In this document: positions 1-7,935 of the stretch, piece by piece
How positions within the stretch are numbered: the stretch's first letter is position 1
Layout of the letters: each line of letters starts with the position of its first letter
Source: Novosphingobium sp. IK01
GTDB lineage: Bacteria; Pseudomonadota; Alphaproteobacteria; Sphingomonadales; Sphingomonadaceae
DNA: 64,000 bases
NCBI RefSeq assembly: GCF_033242265.1
Contig: NZ_BTFW01000001.1
Span: forward strand, 868,001-932,000
Direction of reading: 5' to 3'
The notes under the pieces: generated by a model
What the model saw: only the letters and a program-made list of their open reading frames with translations
Databases searched by the model: none
What the model was told of the DNA's origin: nothing
Program-made: the position numbers and the translations under genes

Positions 1-226
1 GCTGTTCGCGGGTCTGCTCGCTCGCATGGGGCAAGGCAGGCCCGGCCATGTCGCCCGGATCGGCACTGGGCAGCGCCTCGTCCGCCCCGTCATCGGGTGG
101 CGCTTCTGCCGAAGGCCCGGCGATCACCGGCGCAGTGGCCTGAACCGCCGCCTGCCCCTGCCACCAGAACACGCCAGCGGCCACCAGCAGCAAAGCCCCC
201 AGCCCGCCAAGCAAGATCCTGCTCAT
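1..226 (-). CDS. Hypothetical membrane-anchored protein, N-terminal part only
   Basis: The gene is cut by the left window edge; only about 75 N-terminal residues are present. It starts with ATG at 226 and begins MSRILLGGLGALLLVAAGVF, a single hydrophobic segment (residues 4-20) that is either a membrane anchor or an uncleaved signal. An Ala/Pro/Asp-rich stretch follows, typical of a periplasmic linker. It lies 102 bp downstream of the synthase-like gene on the same strand and could be the last gene of the pdh transcript. I do not recognise the family, and the functional domain is probably outside the window. Confidence refers to this being a real gene. Confidence 0.6.
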   Translation of the reverse strand, partial: MSRILLGGLGALLLVAAGVFWWQGQAAVQATAPVIAGPSAEAPPDDGADEALPSADPGDMAGPALPHASEQTREQ

Positions 227-328
227 CCCGCGCCACTCCCATAACGCCCGCCATGATGGTAGGCGCATGAGAGCCGCGAAAAAGAGGCAACCCCTGCCGA
301 ATTGGCAGGACCGATCAGAAAAGGGAGA

Positions 329-895
329 TCAGCGGCCCAGCAGGCCGAGGCGCAAGGCGGTCAGGAAGCGCAGGAACGGCGAACCGCCCTCGCCGCGCAG
401 CGCCAGCCCGCGCAAGAGCACCAGAGGCCGCATCGCGCGCGGCAAACGCGGCGCCGAACCGGGCGCAGGCTCCAGCCCCGTCCATTCGCGCGCCGCCCGC
501 TCGACAGCGCCCCCCCCGGCTCCGCCGGAAAAGCGCGCGAGCGCGGCCATGATCCCGACCCGCGCGACATCACGCTCAGCCGGGCCTTTCTCGCCCACAT
601 GAAGGGCTTCGATCCCGTCAACGAGCGCGACCAGCGCCGCCCGTTCGGGATTCCACGGGCCCAGCGCGGCGAGCAGAGGCTCGCCCTTGGGCCATTTGGC
701 GCTGTCCTCGCCCAGGCGGTCACGCCACCAGGCGAGGCGCAGTTGCACCATGATCGGATCGCGCCCGTCGCGCGCGGTATCGGCCAGGCGCTGTTCAAGC
801 GCGAAATACCCGATCCACAGCGGACGGGTTGCGGCAGGGGCATAACTTGCCGCCAGCCTTTCGAGCGGCGGCAAGGTATCAATCAGATCATGCAT
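329..895 (-). CDS. Squalene/phytoene synthase family protein
   Basis: Predicted protein of 188 residues. The N-terminal half carries the LRLAWWRDRL motif (about residues 52-61) and the preceding FALEQRLAD helix, characteristic of the trans-isoprenyl diphosphate synthase, head-to-head (squalene/phytoene) superfamily. It is much shorter than a full synthase (about 280-350 residues), and the two Asp-rich DxxxD metal-binding motifs of active enzymes are not evident. It therefore resembles the short NDUFAF6-like branch more than a carotenoid enzyme; a true crtB lies at 53.9 kb. It follows pdhB by 21 bp on the same strand, so it is probably cotranscribed with pyruvate dehydrogenase. The function is not established. 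Confidence 0.7.
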   Translation of the reverse strand: MHDLIDTLPPLERLAASYAPAATRPLWIGYFALEQRLADTARDGRDPIMVQLRLAWWRDRLGEDSAKWPKGEPLLAALGPWNPERAALVALVDGIEALHVGEKGPAERDVARVGIMAALARFSGGAGGGAVERAAREWTGLEPAPGSAPRLPRAMRPLVLLRGLALRGEGGSPFLRFLTALRLGLLGR

Positions 896-916
896 ATCAA
901 GAACGTCTCCAACCGC

Positions 917-2296
917 TTAGCGGTAGCAGACCTTCTTGACCGCCGCCACGATCTTGCCCGCGTCGATCAACGCGGCCTTTTCGAGGTTGGCGGCATAGGG
1001 CATCGGCACGTCCTCGTTGCACACGCGCAGAACCGGCGCGTCGAGGTTGTCGAAACCTTCTTCCATCGCGATGGCGATGATTTCCGAGGCGACCGAGCAG
1101 ACCGGGAAGCCTTCCTCGGCCACGACCATGCGGTTGGTCTTGGCGAGGCTGGCCAGCACGGTGTCCTTGTCGAGCGGGCGCAGCGTGCGCAGGTCGATCA
1201 CTTCGGCCTCGATGCCTTCGGCGGCGAGCTTTTCAGCCGCTTCGAGCGCAAAGCCGACGCCGATCGAGTACGACACGATCGTCACGTCCTTGCCCTCGCG
1301 CACCACGCGCGCCTTGCCGATCGGCAGGACGAAGTCGTCGAGCGCGGGCACGTCGAACGTGCGGCCATAGACGAGTTCGTTTTCGAGGAAGACCACCGGG
1401 TCAGGGCTGCGGATGGCGGCCTTGAGCAGGCCCTTGGCGTCCGCCGCGTCATAAGGCGCGATGACGATGAGGCCCGGCACGGCGGCGTACCACGGGCCAT
1501 AGTTCTGGCTGTGCTGCGCGCCCACGCGCGCCGCCGCCCCGTTGGGGCCACGGAACACGATCGGGCACCGCATCTGGCCGCCCGACATGTAGTTGGTCTT
1601 GGCCGCCGAGTTGATGATGTGGTCGATCGCCTGCATGGCGAAGTTGAACGTCATGAACTCGATCACGGGCTTGAGGCCACCCATGGCCGCGCCCGCGCCG
1701 ATCCCGGCAAAGCCATATTCGGTGATCGGGGTATCGATCACGCGGCGGGCGCCGAATTCGTCGAGCAGGCCCTGGGTCACCTTGTAGGCACCCTGATACT
1801 CGGCGACTTCCTCGCCCATCACGAAGACGGCGTCGTCGGCGCGCATTTCCTCGGCCATGGCGTCGCGCAGGGCGTCGCGCACGGTCGTCGGCACCATCGT
1901 CGTGCCGGCCGGGATTTCCGGGTCGGCAGCAGGCTTGGTGCTGGTCTTGGGCGCGATGGCCGCTGCGGCCTTGGCCTTGTGGTCAGTACCGTGGTCGGTT
2001 TCTTCGGCTGCCGGGGCAGGAGCAGGCGCCGCAGCGGGCGTTGCCGCCGGTTCGTCCTCGCCCTGAAGCGTGGCGATCACCGTGCCCACCTTCACGCCTT
2101 CGGTCCCGGCCGGGATCAGCAGTTCGCCCACGGTCCCTTCGTCGACCGCCTCGAATTCCATCGTGGCCTTGTCGGTCTCGATCTCGGCGAGAATGTCGCC
2201 CGACTTCACTTCGTCGCCCGGCTTGACCAGCCACTTGGCGAGCGTGCCCTCTTCCATCGTCGGCGAGAGGGCCGGCATCTTCAGTTCAATTGCCAT
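917..2296 (-). CDS. pdhB: Pyruvate dehydrogenase E1 component, beta subunit with lipoyl domain
   Basis: Protein of 459 residues. With the alpha subunit it carries out the thiamine-diphosphate-dependent decarboxylation of pyruvate and acetyl transfer to lipoate. Residues 1-80 are a biotinyl-lipoyl domain with the lipoylation motif ETDKATME. A Pro/Ala-rich hinge (about 85-130) follows, then the transketolase pyrimidine-binding and C-terminal domains ([13 protein letters not shown] to the end). The fused lipoyl domain is usual in alphaproteobacteria. I chose ATG at 2296 because [12 protein letters not shown] is the normal start of the lipoyl domain, although the frame is open further upstream. 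It begins 1 nt after the pdhA stop (TGA-G-ATG), indicating translational coupling. Confidence 0.96.
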   Translation of the reverse strand: MAIELKMPALSPTMEEGTLAKWLVKPGDEVKSGDILAEIETDKATMEFEAVDEGTVGELLIPAGTEGVKVGTVIATLQGEDEPAATPAAAPAPAPAAEETDHGTDHKAKAAAAIAPKTSTKPAADPEIPAGTTMVPTTVRDALRDAMAEEMRADDAVFVMGEEVAEYQGAYKVTQGLLDEFGARRVIDTPITEYGFAGIGAGAAMGGLKPVIEFMTFNFAMQAIDHIINSAAKTNYMSGGQMRCPIVFRGPNGAAARVGAQHSQNYGPWYAAVPGLIVIAPYDAADAKGLLKAAIRSPDPVVFLENELVYGRTFDVPALDDFVLPIGKARVVREGKDVTIVSYSIGVGFALEAAEKLAAEGIEAEVIDLRTLRPLDKDTVLASLAKTNRMVVAEEGFPVCSVASEIIAIAMEEGFDNLDAPVLRVCNEDVPMPYAANLEKAALIDAGKIVAAVKKVCYR

Positions 2297-2297
2297 C

Positions 2298-3455
2298 TCA
2301 GTAGGTCCCCACCAGCACGTCGGTATAAAGCTCTGCCATGTCCGGCTCGGGCGAGCTTTCGGCAAAGTCGGCGGCCTGGGCCACCTGCTGGCGAATCTGC
2401 TTGTCGATGTCCTTGATCGCGTCCTCGGTCACCCCGCGCTTGAGCAGTTCCTGCTTGGCGGCCTCGATCGGATCGTGCTTCTCGCGCATTTCCTGCACTT
2501 CCTCGCGGCTGCGATACTTGGCAGGGTCGGACATCGAGTGCCCGCGATAGCGATAGGTGTTGAGTTCGAGCAGGACCGGGCCATTGCCCGCGCGCACGAA
2601 TTCGAGCGCAACTTCGGCGCCCTGGCGCACTTCGAGCACATCCATGCCGTTGACCGGAATGCCCGGAATGCGGAAGGCCGTGCCACGACGATAGAAATGC
2701 GTCTCGGCCGAACCGCGCTTGACCGCCGTGCCCATGGCGTAGCCGTTGTTTTCGACCACGAACACGATCGGCAGCTTCCACAGCGCGGCCATGTTGAAGG
2801 TTTCGTAGACCTGCCCCTGGTTGGCCGCGCCATCGCCGAAGTAGGCCATGCACACGCCGCCATCGTTGCGATACTTGTGCGCGAAGGCAAGGCCCGCGCC
2901 CAGCGGCACTTGCGCGCCAACGATGCCGTGCCCGCCATAGAACTTGTGGTCGGTCGAGAACATGTGCATCGAACCGCCCTTGCCGTGCGAGATACCCGCA
3001 CCGCGACCGGTCAGTTCGGCCATGATCACCTTGGGATCGATACCATAGGCCAGCATGTGGCCATGGTCGCGATAGCCGGTGATCACGCTGTCGTGGCCCT
3101 CGTTGAGCGCCGACTGGAGACCCACCGCGACCGCTTCCTGGCCGATGTAGAGGTGGCAGAAGCCGCCGATCAGGCCCAGACCATAAAGCTGGCCGGCCTT
3201 TTCCTCGAAGCGGCGGATCAGGACCATCTGCTCGTAGAACTTGAGCAGCTCGGCGTCGGAAGCCTCGTAGCGGGTGTTGTTCGCGTGGCGCTGCTGAAGG
3301 CTGCGCAGGGCGAACGTCGCTTCATCCTCGACCGGGCTGTCGGATGCGGCCGACGCGTCGGGCGTTGCAGCCGGCGTCGGGGCCGCTTGCGCAGCGGGGG
3401 CCTGGGGAGCGGAAGATTGCGGAGTGGCGGCGCGCGGCCTGGCGGACTTGGCCAA
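2298..3455 (-). CDS. pdhA: Pyruvate dehydrogenase E1 component, alpha subunit
   Basis: Protein of 385 residues. It binds thiamine diphosphate through the [12 protein letters not shown]...NN motif and forms the E1 heterotetramer with PdhB. Residues 1-50 are an Ala/Pro-rich extension typical of alphaproteobacterial PdhA, and the catalytic domain starts near [15 protein letters not shown]. The best start is a TTG at 3455 ([10 protein letters not shown]), with an AAGGA Shine-Dalgarno-like sequence about 10 nt upstream; no ATG fits better. It is the first gene of a pdhA-pdhB transcript. The 500-bp upstream gap holds a perfect palindrome at 3600-3615 that could be an operator. Confidence 0.96.
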   Translation of the reverse strand: MAKSARPRAATPQSSAPQAPAAQAAPTPAATPDASAASDSPVEDEATFALRSLQQRHANNTRYEASDAELLKFYEQMVLIRRFEEKAGQLYGLGLIGGFCHLYIGQEAVAVGLQSALNEGHDSVITGYRDHGHMLAYGIDPKVIMAELTGRGAGISHGKGGSMHMFSTDHKFYGGHGIVGAQVPLGAGLAFAHKYRNDGGVCMAYFGDGAANQGQVYETFNMAALWKLPIVFVVENNGYAMGTAVKRGSAETHFYRRGTAFRIPGIPVNGMDVLEVRQGAEVALEFVRAGNGPVLLELNTYRYRGHSMSDPAKYRSREEVQEMREKHDPIEAAKQELLKRGVTEDAIKDIDKQIRQQVAQAADFAESSPEPDMAELYTDVLVGTY

Positions 3456-3962
3456 GTCTCAATATCCTTATTCTGGCAGCCTCAAAATCCTGCGAATTCG
3501 CAGGACCGCGCTTGTCTTGAACCACTCTCACGCATTGCGCAACGCCCCCCACGGGCGGTTTTCCGCCGAACGATCACGTTCGATAACGACAGCGCCCTTG
3601 TTATACTAGTATAACGAAAATGCTGGTCGGAAAGACCCTTGTTCGCACTTGCGCAAGCCCGGAGCGGCAAGCTGGGAGAGAGCCCGGACAAAGAAGCCGG
3701 CTACCGCCAAAATCACGGCACGCCCACCGCTTCGCAAGTGCAGCATGAGGCAGGGCCCATTGCGCAGACGCACCCTGCGCGCGCGGCAATCGCATGAACG
3801 AAGAAATATTTTGCGAAAGCGCCGCCGGGCACCCCGAAAGCGCCATGCCCGTGCGCACGCGGCCAGCAGGCCCAACGAGCGGACCAGACAAAGCGCCCCG
3901 ACCAGACGACAGGACGATACAGCGTTGATGGAGAGAAGATTGGCCTCTGGCCCAAAGGGCGG
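3456..3962. other. Intergenic region between pdhA and the tRNA cluster
   Basis: About 500 bp with no convincing gene. Small frames exist on both strands, but none has a domain or a good start. The stretch holds the pdhA promoter, the AT-rich palindrome at 3600-3615, and near 3750-3960 presumably the downstream (3') flank of the minus-strand tRNA genes. Confidence 0.6.
3600..3615. promoter_or_regulatory. Perfect 16-bp palindrome upstream of pdhA
   Basis: The sequence GTTATACTAGTATAAC is a perfect palindrome without spacer, conspicuously AT-rich in a GC-rich genome. It lies about 145 bp upstream of the pdhA start, where an operator for a dimeric repressor would fit. No matching regulator gene is adjacent. 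The regulatory role is inferred from symmetry, composition and position only. Confidence 0.5.
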
Positions 3963-4039
3963 TGGCGCACCCGGAACGATTCGAACGTCCGACCCTCAGA
4001 TTCGTAGTCTGATGCTCTATCCAGCTGAGCTACGGGTGC
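3963..4039 (-). tRNA. tRNA-Arg(ACG), copy 3 of 3 in transcription order
   Basis: A 77-nt cloverleaf with encoded CCA. The acceptor stem GCACCCG pairs with CGGGTGC, the discriminator base is G, the anticodon stem is TCAGA/TCTGA, and the loop CTACGAA gives anticodon ACG (read as ICG after deamination, decoding CGU/CGC/CGA). The sequence is identical to the two neighbouring copies. Confidence 0.97.
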
Positions 4040-4096
4040 ATACCGATGTGATCCGCCCTGCGCGCGCCCCAAAAGGCAAACGCGAAGGATGACATG

Positions 4097-4173
4097 TGGC
4101 GCACCCGGAACGATTCGAACGTCCGACCCTCAGATTCGTAGTCTGATGCTCTATCCAGCTGAGCTACGGGTGC
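4097..4173 (-). tRNA. tRNA-Arg(ACG), copy 2 of 3
   Basis: 77 nt including encoded CCA, identical to the flanking copies, with anticodon ACG. The spacer to the copy at 3963-4039 is 57 nt and unrelated in sequence to the other spacer, so the gene bodies are conserved while the spacers have diverged. Confidence 0.97.
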
Positions 4174-4243
4174 CTGCCAATGTCATCGCCCAAAACCTGC
4201 GAACAGGCCCTGAGCTGCTTCCCCTGCCCCACCCCTGGAAGGA

Positions 4244-4320
4244 TGGCGCACCCGGAACGATTCGAACGTCCGACCCTCAGATTCGTAGTCTGATGCTCTA
4301 TCCAGCTGAGCTACGGGTGC
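4244..4320 (-). tRNA. tRNA-Arg(ACG), copy 1 of 3
   Basis: 77 nt including encoded CCA, with the same body as the other two copies and anticodon ACG. As the most upstream copy on the minus strand it probably carries the promoter for a tandem precursor. The mutT-like gene ends 50 bp upstream at 4371 on the same strand. Confidence 0.97.
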
Positions 4321-4370
4321 CGGGGAGCCGCGCCTCTATGTCAGACTGGCGGGGTTGGCAAGCGCCTTGT

Positions 4371-4892
4371 TCAGGCCAAAAGCATTTTTTGGAAAGTTAT
4401 GCACAGCGCAATGTCGAGAGGGGGCATTTTGGCGGAAATCGCCCATTCCTTCATGTCTGCCAGAGCCACCCATTCGAGCGCGGCCCCATCCTCAACCCCT
4501 TCCATGGCAACGGGAATACCCTGCCAGCGACGGCACAGATAAAGCATGAGCACGAGGGCCCGCTGCCCTGTCCCCGGCCCTCCCCCCTGCCGCACATCGT
4601 CCACGGCAAAGGTCATCGGCACGAGATCGGCCTGATCGACCACGATGCCCAGTTCCTCGCCCAGTTCGCGCGCCAGCGCGGCAGCCGGGCTCTCCCCGTC
4701 CTCGACCTTGCCGCCGGGAAATTCCCACAACCCGCCATGATGCTTGGCCCTGGGGCGCCTTTGCAGCAGCACACGGGCCAGAGGTCCTTCTCCCTCGACC
4801 AGAGCCCCCGCCACCACCAGAAGCGGCCCCACAGGCCCCTGAGCGCCCGCAGCAGGGGTCGCAGGCTGATCGGCAGGCAAGATTGACGACAT
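4371..4892 (-). CDS. mutT: Nudix hydrolase, MutT-like (8-oxo-dGTP diphosphatase type)
   Basis: Protein of 173 residues with a complete Nudix box: GKVEDGES, then REL and EELGI, with spacing G-x5-E-x7-REL-x-EE-x-G-I. This loop binds the divalent metal and catalyses hydrolysis of nucleoside diphosphates linked to another moiety. The segment before the box (LLQRRPRAKHHGGLWEFPGG) is typical of MutT enzymes that remove oxidised dGTP. The protein is somewhat longer than E. coli MutT (about 130 residues) because of an Ala/Pro-rich N-terminus and a C-terminal tail. The substrate is inferred from family resemblance. Confidence 0.88.
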   Translation of the reverse strand: MSSILPADQPATPAAGAQGPVGPLLVVAGALVEGEGPLARVLLQRRPRAKHHGGLWEFPGGKVEDGESPAAALARELGEELGIVVDQADLVPMTFAVDDVRQGGGPGTGQRALVLMLYLCRRWQGIPVAMEGVEDGAALEWVALADMKEWAISAKMPPLDIALCITFQKMLLA

Positions 4893-5003
4893 CGATTAAC
4901 AGGCTCCCTGACAGGCTTGCGCAAGGCCGCGCAGGCCATGGCTACACTTTCTTAGCTGCGTTTGCGCTAGAGGCATCGGACAAGGTGGTGACGGGGCAAG
5001 CAA

Positions 5004-5174
5004 ATGATTCAATTCCTGCGCAAGGTGATGCGCGACAACAATGCCGTGACCCTCGTCGAGTACGGGCTGCTGGTCGGCCTCCTGGGCCTCGCGATGGTCT
5101 TTGGGCTGACCGCATTTACCAATCAGCTCTACGTTCTCTTCCAGGTCGTCAAAAACGCTACGCACAATCCCTGA
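5004..5174 (+). CDS. Flp/Fap-type pilin, short (56 aa)
   Basis: Translates to 56 residues: a basic leader (MIQFLRKVMRDNN), then VTLVEYGLLVGLLGLAMVF, a hydrophobic pilin helix with the conserved Glu-Tyr pair of type IVb Flp pilins. Such pilins are cleaved by a TadV/CpaA-type peptidase and polymerised by the Tad machine. The residue before the expected cut is Ala (NNA/VTLVE) instead of the usual Gly. A second pilin follows 121 bp downstream on the same strand. ATG at 5004 is preceded by GGGGCAAGC, a moderate ribosome site. Confidence 0.8.
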   Translation: MIQFLRKVMRDNNAVTLVEYGLLVGLLGLAMVFGLTAFTNQLYVLFQVVKNATHNP

Positions 5175-5295
5175 GGGGCGACTTAGACCGATATTCGGCT
5201 TTCCTGCGTAGTTCTCTGCCTGTCCGAGGAAATCCATTGGCGTCGGCCATTGGCGTTCCGGTCCGGGTCAGAAGCTCTCGCCAGGAGATTACGAC

Positions 5296-5505
5296 ATGAA
5301 TTTCATCCGCCGCCTCTCTCGCCGCCTTTCGCAAAGCGAACTCGTCCGGAACGAAGAAGGCGCCACCGCCATCGAGTATGGCCTGATTGCCGCGCTCATC
5401 GCCGTTGCCGCCATCACCGCGATGGGCGCCCTGGGCAACTCGATCTCGAACACCTTCAACCTGGTGTCGAACGACATGGACAACGCCCAGGATGGCCACC
5501 TCTAA
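5296..5505 (+). CDS. Flp family type IVb pilin (69 aa)
   Basis: The basic leader ends RNEEG and is followed by ATAIEYGLIAALIAVAAITA, the canonical Flp prepilin site (G/ATAIEYG) and hydrophobic helix, then a short polar tail. It should be a structural subunit of a Tad pilus, used for surface attachment. The preceding gene is a second, divergent pilin. The Tad ATPase gene lies 21 kb away at 26664, so pilin and motor genes are not adjacent here. The stop codon TAA ends exactly where a 166-bp palindromic element begins. An AGGAG-like site (CCAGGAGATTACGAC) precedes the ATG. Confidence 0.93.
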   Translation: MNFIRRLSRRLSQSELVRNEEGATAIEYGLIAALIAVAAITAMGALGNSISNTFNLVSNDMDNAQDGHL

Positions 5506-5670
5506 GAGCCCGACCCAAAAGTCTTTCGGGTCGGTTTGGCGGGTCTTTTGTGCCACCACGGCGTCGGCTGTTCGCCACGATGCCTCTAGCATCGCTGGGC
5601 TCTCAGCCTTCTTGTGGTGACCCAAAATCCCTCGCCAAACCTCCGCCGCCCGACTTTTGGGTCGGGCTCT
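5505..5670. repeat. MITE-like element with 19-bp perfect terminal inverted repeats
   Basis: The left end AGAGCCCGACCCAAAAGTC (5505-5523) and right end 5652-5670 are perfect inverted copies. Inside, the arms continue imperfectly: GGTTTGGCGGGTCTTTTG pairs with the complement of a similar stretch at about 5627-5645, TTTTGTGCCACCAC faces GTGGTGACCCAAAA, and the centre holds CGATGC-CTCTA-GCATCG. The whole 166 bp could fold into one long cruciform. There is no coding capacity. A miniature transposable element or REP-derived structure is the most likely identity; it may also end transcription of the pilin gene. Confidence 0.7.
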
Positions 5671-5673
5671 AAA

Positions 5674-5769
5674 GCGTTTTCAAGCCGGGTGGAATCACCC
5701 GGCGTTTCGGAAAACGCGGCAAAACAAAGACCTTGAGCGGTTGAACCGATACAATCGGATCAACCGCTC
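5674..5769. repeat. Two short intergenic palindromes
   Basis: The first (5674-5717) has outer arms GCGTTTTC/GAAAACGC around the hairpin GCCGGGTG-GAAT-CACCCGGC. The second (5735-5769) is GAGCGGTTGA ... TCAACCGCTC with an inner CCGAT/ATCGG. Similar palindromes are dispersed in many alphaproteobacterial genomes (family knowledge). Together with the 166-bp element they fill the 367-bp gap between the pilin gene and accA, where I see no coding sequence. Confidence 0.65.
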
Positions 5770-5810
5770 CGATCGGGAGCAGCCCCGGACCGGCCTGAAG
5801 CCCGGACACG

Positions 5811-5853
5811 AAAAGGGCCGCCGGACGTCAGACACGTCCAGCGGCCCTTTTTT
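5811..5853. terminator. Intrinsic terminator downstream of accA, usable from both sides
   Basis: A GC-rich stem (AAAGGGCCGC and CGGACGT facing ACGTCC and GCGGCCCTTT) closes a small loop and is followed by six T residues on the plus strand, with an A-run at the other end. It sits 20 bp beyond the accA stop codon and can terminate accA as well as rightward transcription. Confidence 0.8.
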
Positions 5854-5872
5854 CGGTCCCGAAGGTCCGGTA

Positions 5873-6820
5873 TCAGGCCCCGATGCGCAGGAACCGTTCG
5901 GCGCGCAGGGCGCGCAGGGAATCAGGCGTCTTGCCCGCCAGATGATCGAGTTCCTCGCCAATGGCCGTGGCCAGCGACGCACAGGTCGCGACCGGATCGC
6001 GATGGGCCCCGCCCACCGGCTCGGCCACGATGCGGTCGATCACGCCAAGGCCCAGCAGGTCCTGCGCGGTCACCTTCATCGCTTCGGCGGCATCGGGGGC
6101 CTTGGCCGCCGTACGCCACAGGATCGACGCGCAGCCTTCGGGCGAGATCACCGAATAGACCGCATGTTCGAGCATCAGCACGCGCTCGGCGCTCGCCAGC
6201 GCCACCGCGCCGCCCGAGCCGCCCTCGCCCACGATCGTGGCGACCATCGGCACGCCCAGTTCGAGGCAGGCCTGCGTCGAGCGGGCAATCGCCTCGGCCT
6301 GGCCGCGTTCTTCGGCTTCCACGCCCGGAAACGCGCCCGAAGTATCGACCAGCGTGACCACCGGCAGCCCGAATCGGCTGGCCATTTCCATCAGGCGCAC
6401 CGCCTTGCGGTAGCCTTCGGGCTTGCCCATGCCGAAATTGTGCTTGATCCGGCTCTGCGTGTCGTGGCCCTTTTCGTGGCCGATCAGCATGACCCGGCGG
6501 TCCCCAAGGCGCGCAAAGCCCCCGATGATGGCCTGGTCCTCGCCATAGAGACGGTCCCCGCCCAGCGGCATGAAGCCGGTGAACATGTTGGCCACATAGT
6601 CGCGGAAATGCGGGCGCGCGGGGTGGCGCGCCACTTGCGTCTTCTGCCAGGGCGAGAGCGCACGATAGGTGCTGGCCAGAAGTTCAGCCGACTTGTTTTC
6701 CAGGCGGCGGATCTCGGCGGCGATGTCCAGTTCGCCACTGGCAGCAGCCGTTTCGCGCAGTTCGGCGATACGGGCTTCGAGAGCGGCGACGGGCTTTTCG
6801 AATTCGAGGTACGAAATCAT
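5873..6820 (-). CDS. accA: Acetyl-CoA carboxylase carboxyltransferase subunit alpha
   Basis: Protein of 315 residues, the usual length for AccA. It forms the carboxyltransferase of acetyl-CoA carboxylase with AccD and moves the carboxyl group from biotin to acetyl-CoA, giving malonyl-CoA for fatty acid synthesis. Visible features are the N-terminal coiled helix (MISYLEFEKPVAALEARIAEL), the central crotonase-like fold with HEKGHDTQSRIKHNFGM and the GEGGSGGAVAL segment. ATG at 6820 is chosen because MISYLEFEKP is the family start; the longer open frame adds only Arg-rich residues. It lies downstream of xerD on the same strand with a 32-bp gap. Confidence 0.97.
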   Translation of the reverse strand: MISYLEFEKPVAALEARIAELRETAAASGELDIAAEIRRLENKSAELLASTYRALSPWQKTQVARHPARPHFRDYVANMFTGFMPLGGDRLYGEDQAIIGGFARLGDRRVMLIGHEKGHDTQSRIKHNFGMGKPEGYRKAVRLMEMASRFGLPVVTLVDTSGAFPGVEAEERGQAEAIARSTQACLELGVPMVATIVGEGGSGGAVALASAERVLMLEHAVYSVISPEGCASILWRTAAKAPDAAEAMKVTAQDLLGLGVIDRIVAEPVGGAHRDPVATCASLATAIGEELDHLAGKTPDSLRALRAERFLRIGA

Positions 6821-6852
6821 GGCGGCTTCGCTAGGGGCAGCTTCGCGTTTGG

Positions 6853-7935
6853 TCAATGGCCCCGCATGGAATGACCGTTTTGGGGATCGCCTTCGGGGGC
6901 GGCTTCCGGGGCGCCTTCGGGGTCGTTTTGCCGGGCACTCTGGCAATCGCTCAGGGGATGCCGGGCATTGACCAGTTCGACGAGCCGCGCGGAATCGACG
7001 TGGGTGTAGATTTCGGTGGTCGCGATGTCGGCATGGCCCAGCAGTGTCTGCAACACGCGCAAGTCCGCCCCGCCTTCGAGCAGATGCGTGGCAAAGGCAT
7101 GGCGCAGGACATGCGGACTGACCTTTTCGGGGTCGATCCCGGCCTTTACCGCCAGTTCGCGGACCAGCTGGAACAGCCGCACCCGGCTCAGATGCCCCCC
7201 GCGCGGCGAGGGGAACAGGAAGCGCGAGCCCCCGCCCTTCCCGCCCGCATTGCCTCCCCCCCCATTGCTTCCACCGGGACGAACCGCCAGCCAGCCCCGC
7301 AAGGCCGCCAGCGCGCGGGTCGAGACCGGCACCAGCCGCTGCTGTCCCCCCTTGCCCGTCACCGCCAGAAACGGCACGTCGCGCGGCAGCGCCGCAAGCG
7401 GCAGTCCCACCAGTTCGCTCGCCCGCAGGCCCGAACCATAGAGCAGCTCGACCAGCGCGAGTAGGCGCAGGCCCTCGGGCGTCCCGCCTGCGGCCTCGGC
7501 CTCGGCGGTGTCGAGAAACCGGTCGATCTCTTCATGGGTCAGCAGGCGTGGCAAAGGGCGCCGCGCGCGCGGACGGGCCAGCGTTGCCGCCGGGTTGTCC
7601 TCGCGCAGGCCCTCTTCCTGGGCAAAGGCCATGAACTGCCGCAAGGCCGAAAGCCGCCGTGCCACCGAGGAGGCAGCCAGATCGATCCACGCCTCGCCCA
7701 GCCCGGCAAGGTCGTCCTCGTCGGCGGCCAGAAGATCGCCGACCACAGCCTCTGCCGCCGCCAGATCGCGGGCATAGGCCGCCAGCGTGTTGGCCGCCGC
7801 CCCGCGCTCGGCCGCCATCATTTCCAGAAAAGCGGCAACCGGGCGCGAAGACCCTGCAAAAGCGGCGGATGCACCCGCCTGCCGTGCCCCATCCTGCGCC
7901 GTTTCGTCCTGCCGCCCGGCCAGCTTGCCGCTCAC
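6853..7935 (-). CDS. xerD: Tyrosine recombinase XerD
   Basis: Protein of 360 residues. It resolves chromosome dimers at dif together with XerC. The N-terminal SAM-like core-binding domain (about 30-125) is followed by the catalytic domain with Arg171 (GSGLRASEL), Lys195 (VTGKGGQQR), His275-x-x-Arg278 (SPHVLRHAF), His301 (LLGHADI) and nucleophile Tyr310 (TEIYTHV). A Gly/Asn-rich insertion (residues 221-236) sits between the Lys hairpin and the His-x-x-Arg helix, and the C-terminus has an extra acidic/Pro tail. The start is GTG at 7935, overlapping the upstream stop by 4 nt (GTGA), so it is translated as the third gene of an operon with two unknown genes. Confidence 0.94.
   Translation of the reverse strand: MSGKLAGRQDETAQDGARQAGASAAFAGSSRPVAAFLEMMAAERGAAANTLAAYARDLAAAEAVVGDLLAADEDDLAGLGEAWIDLAASSVARRLSALRQFMAFAQEEGLREDNPAATLARPRARRPLPRLLTHEEIDRFLDTAEAEAAGGTPEGLRLLALVELLYGSGLRASELVGLPLAALPRDVPFLAVTGKGGQQRLVPVSTRALAALRGWLAVRPGGSNGGGGNAGGKGGGSRFLFPSPRGGHLSRVRLFQLVRELAVKAGIDPEKVSPHVLRHAFATHLLEGGADLRVLQTLLGHADIATTEIYTHVDSARLVELVNARHPLSDCQSARQNDPEGAPEAAPEGDPQNGHSMRGH

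Noticed and set aside
302..2416. Very long open frame on the plus strand across pdhB
   Set aside because: It is antisense to pdhB, His/Arg-rich and without domain features. Such frames arise from the strong third-position GC bias.
6853..7935. XerD gene as a phage or integron integrase
   Set aside because: Length, motifs and operon context fit the housekeeping XerD; no attachment sites or phage genes are nearby.
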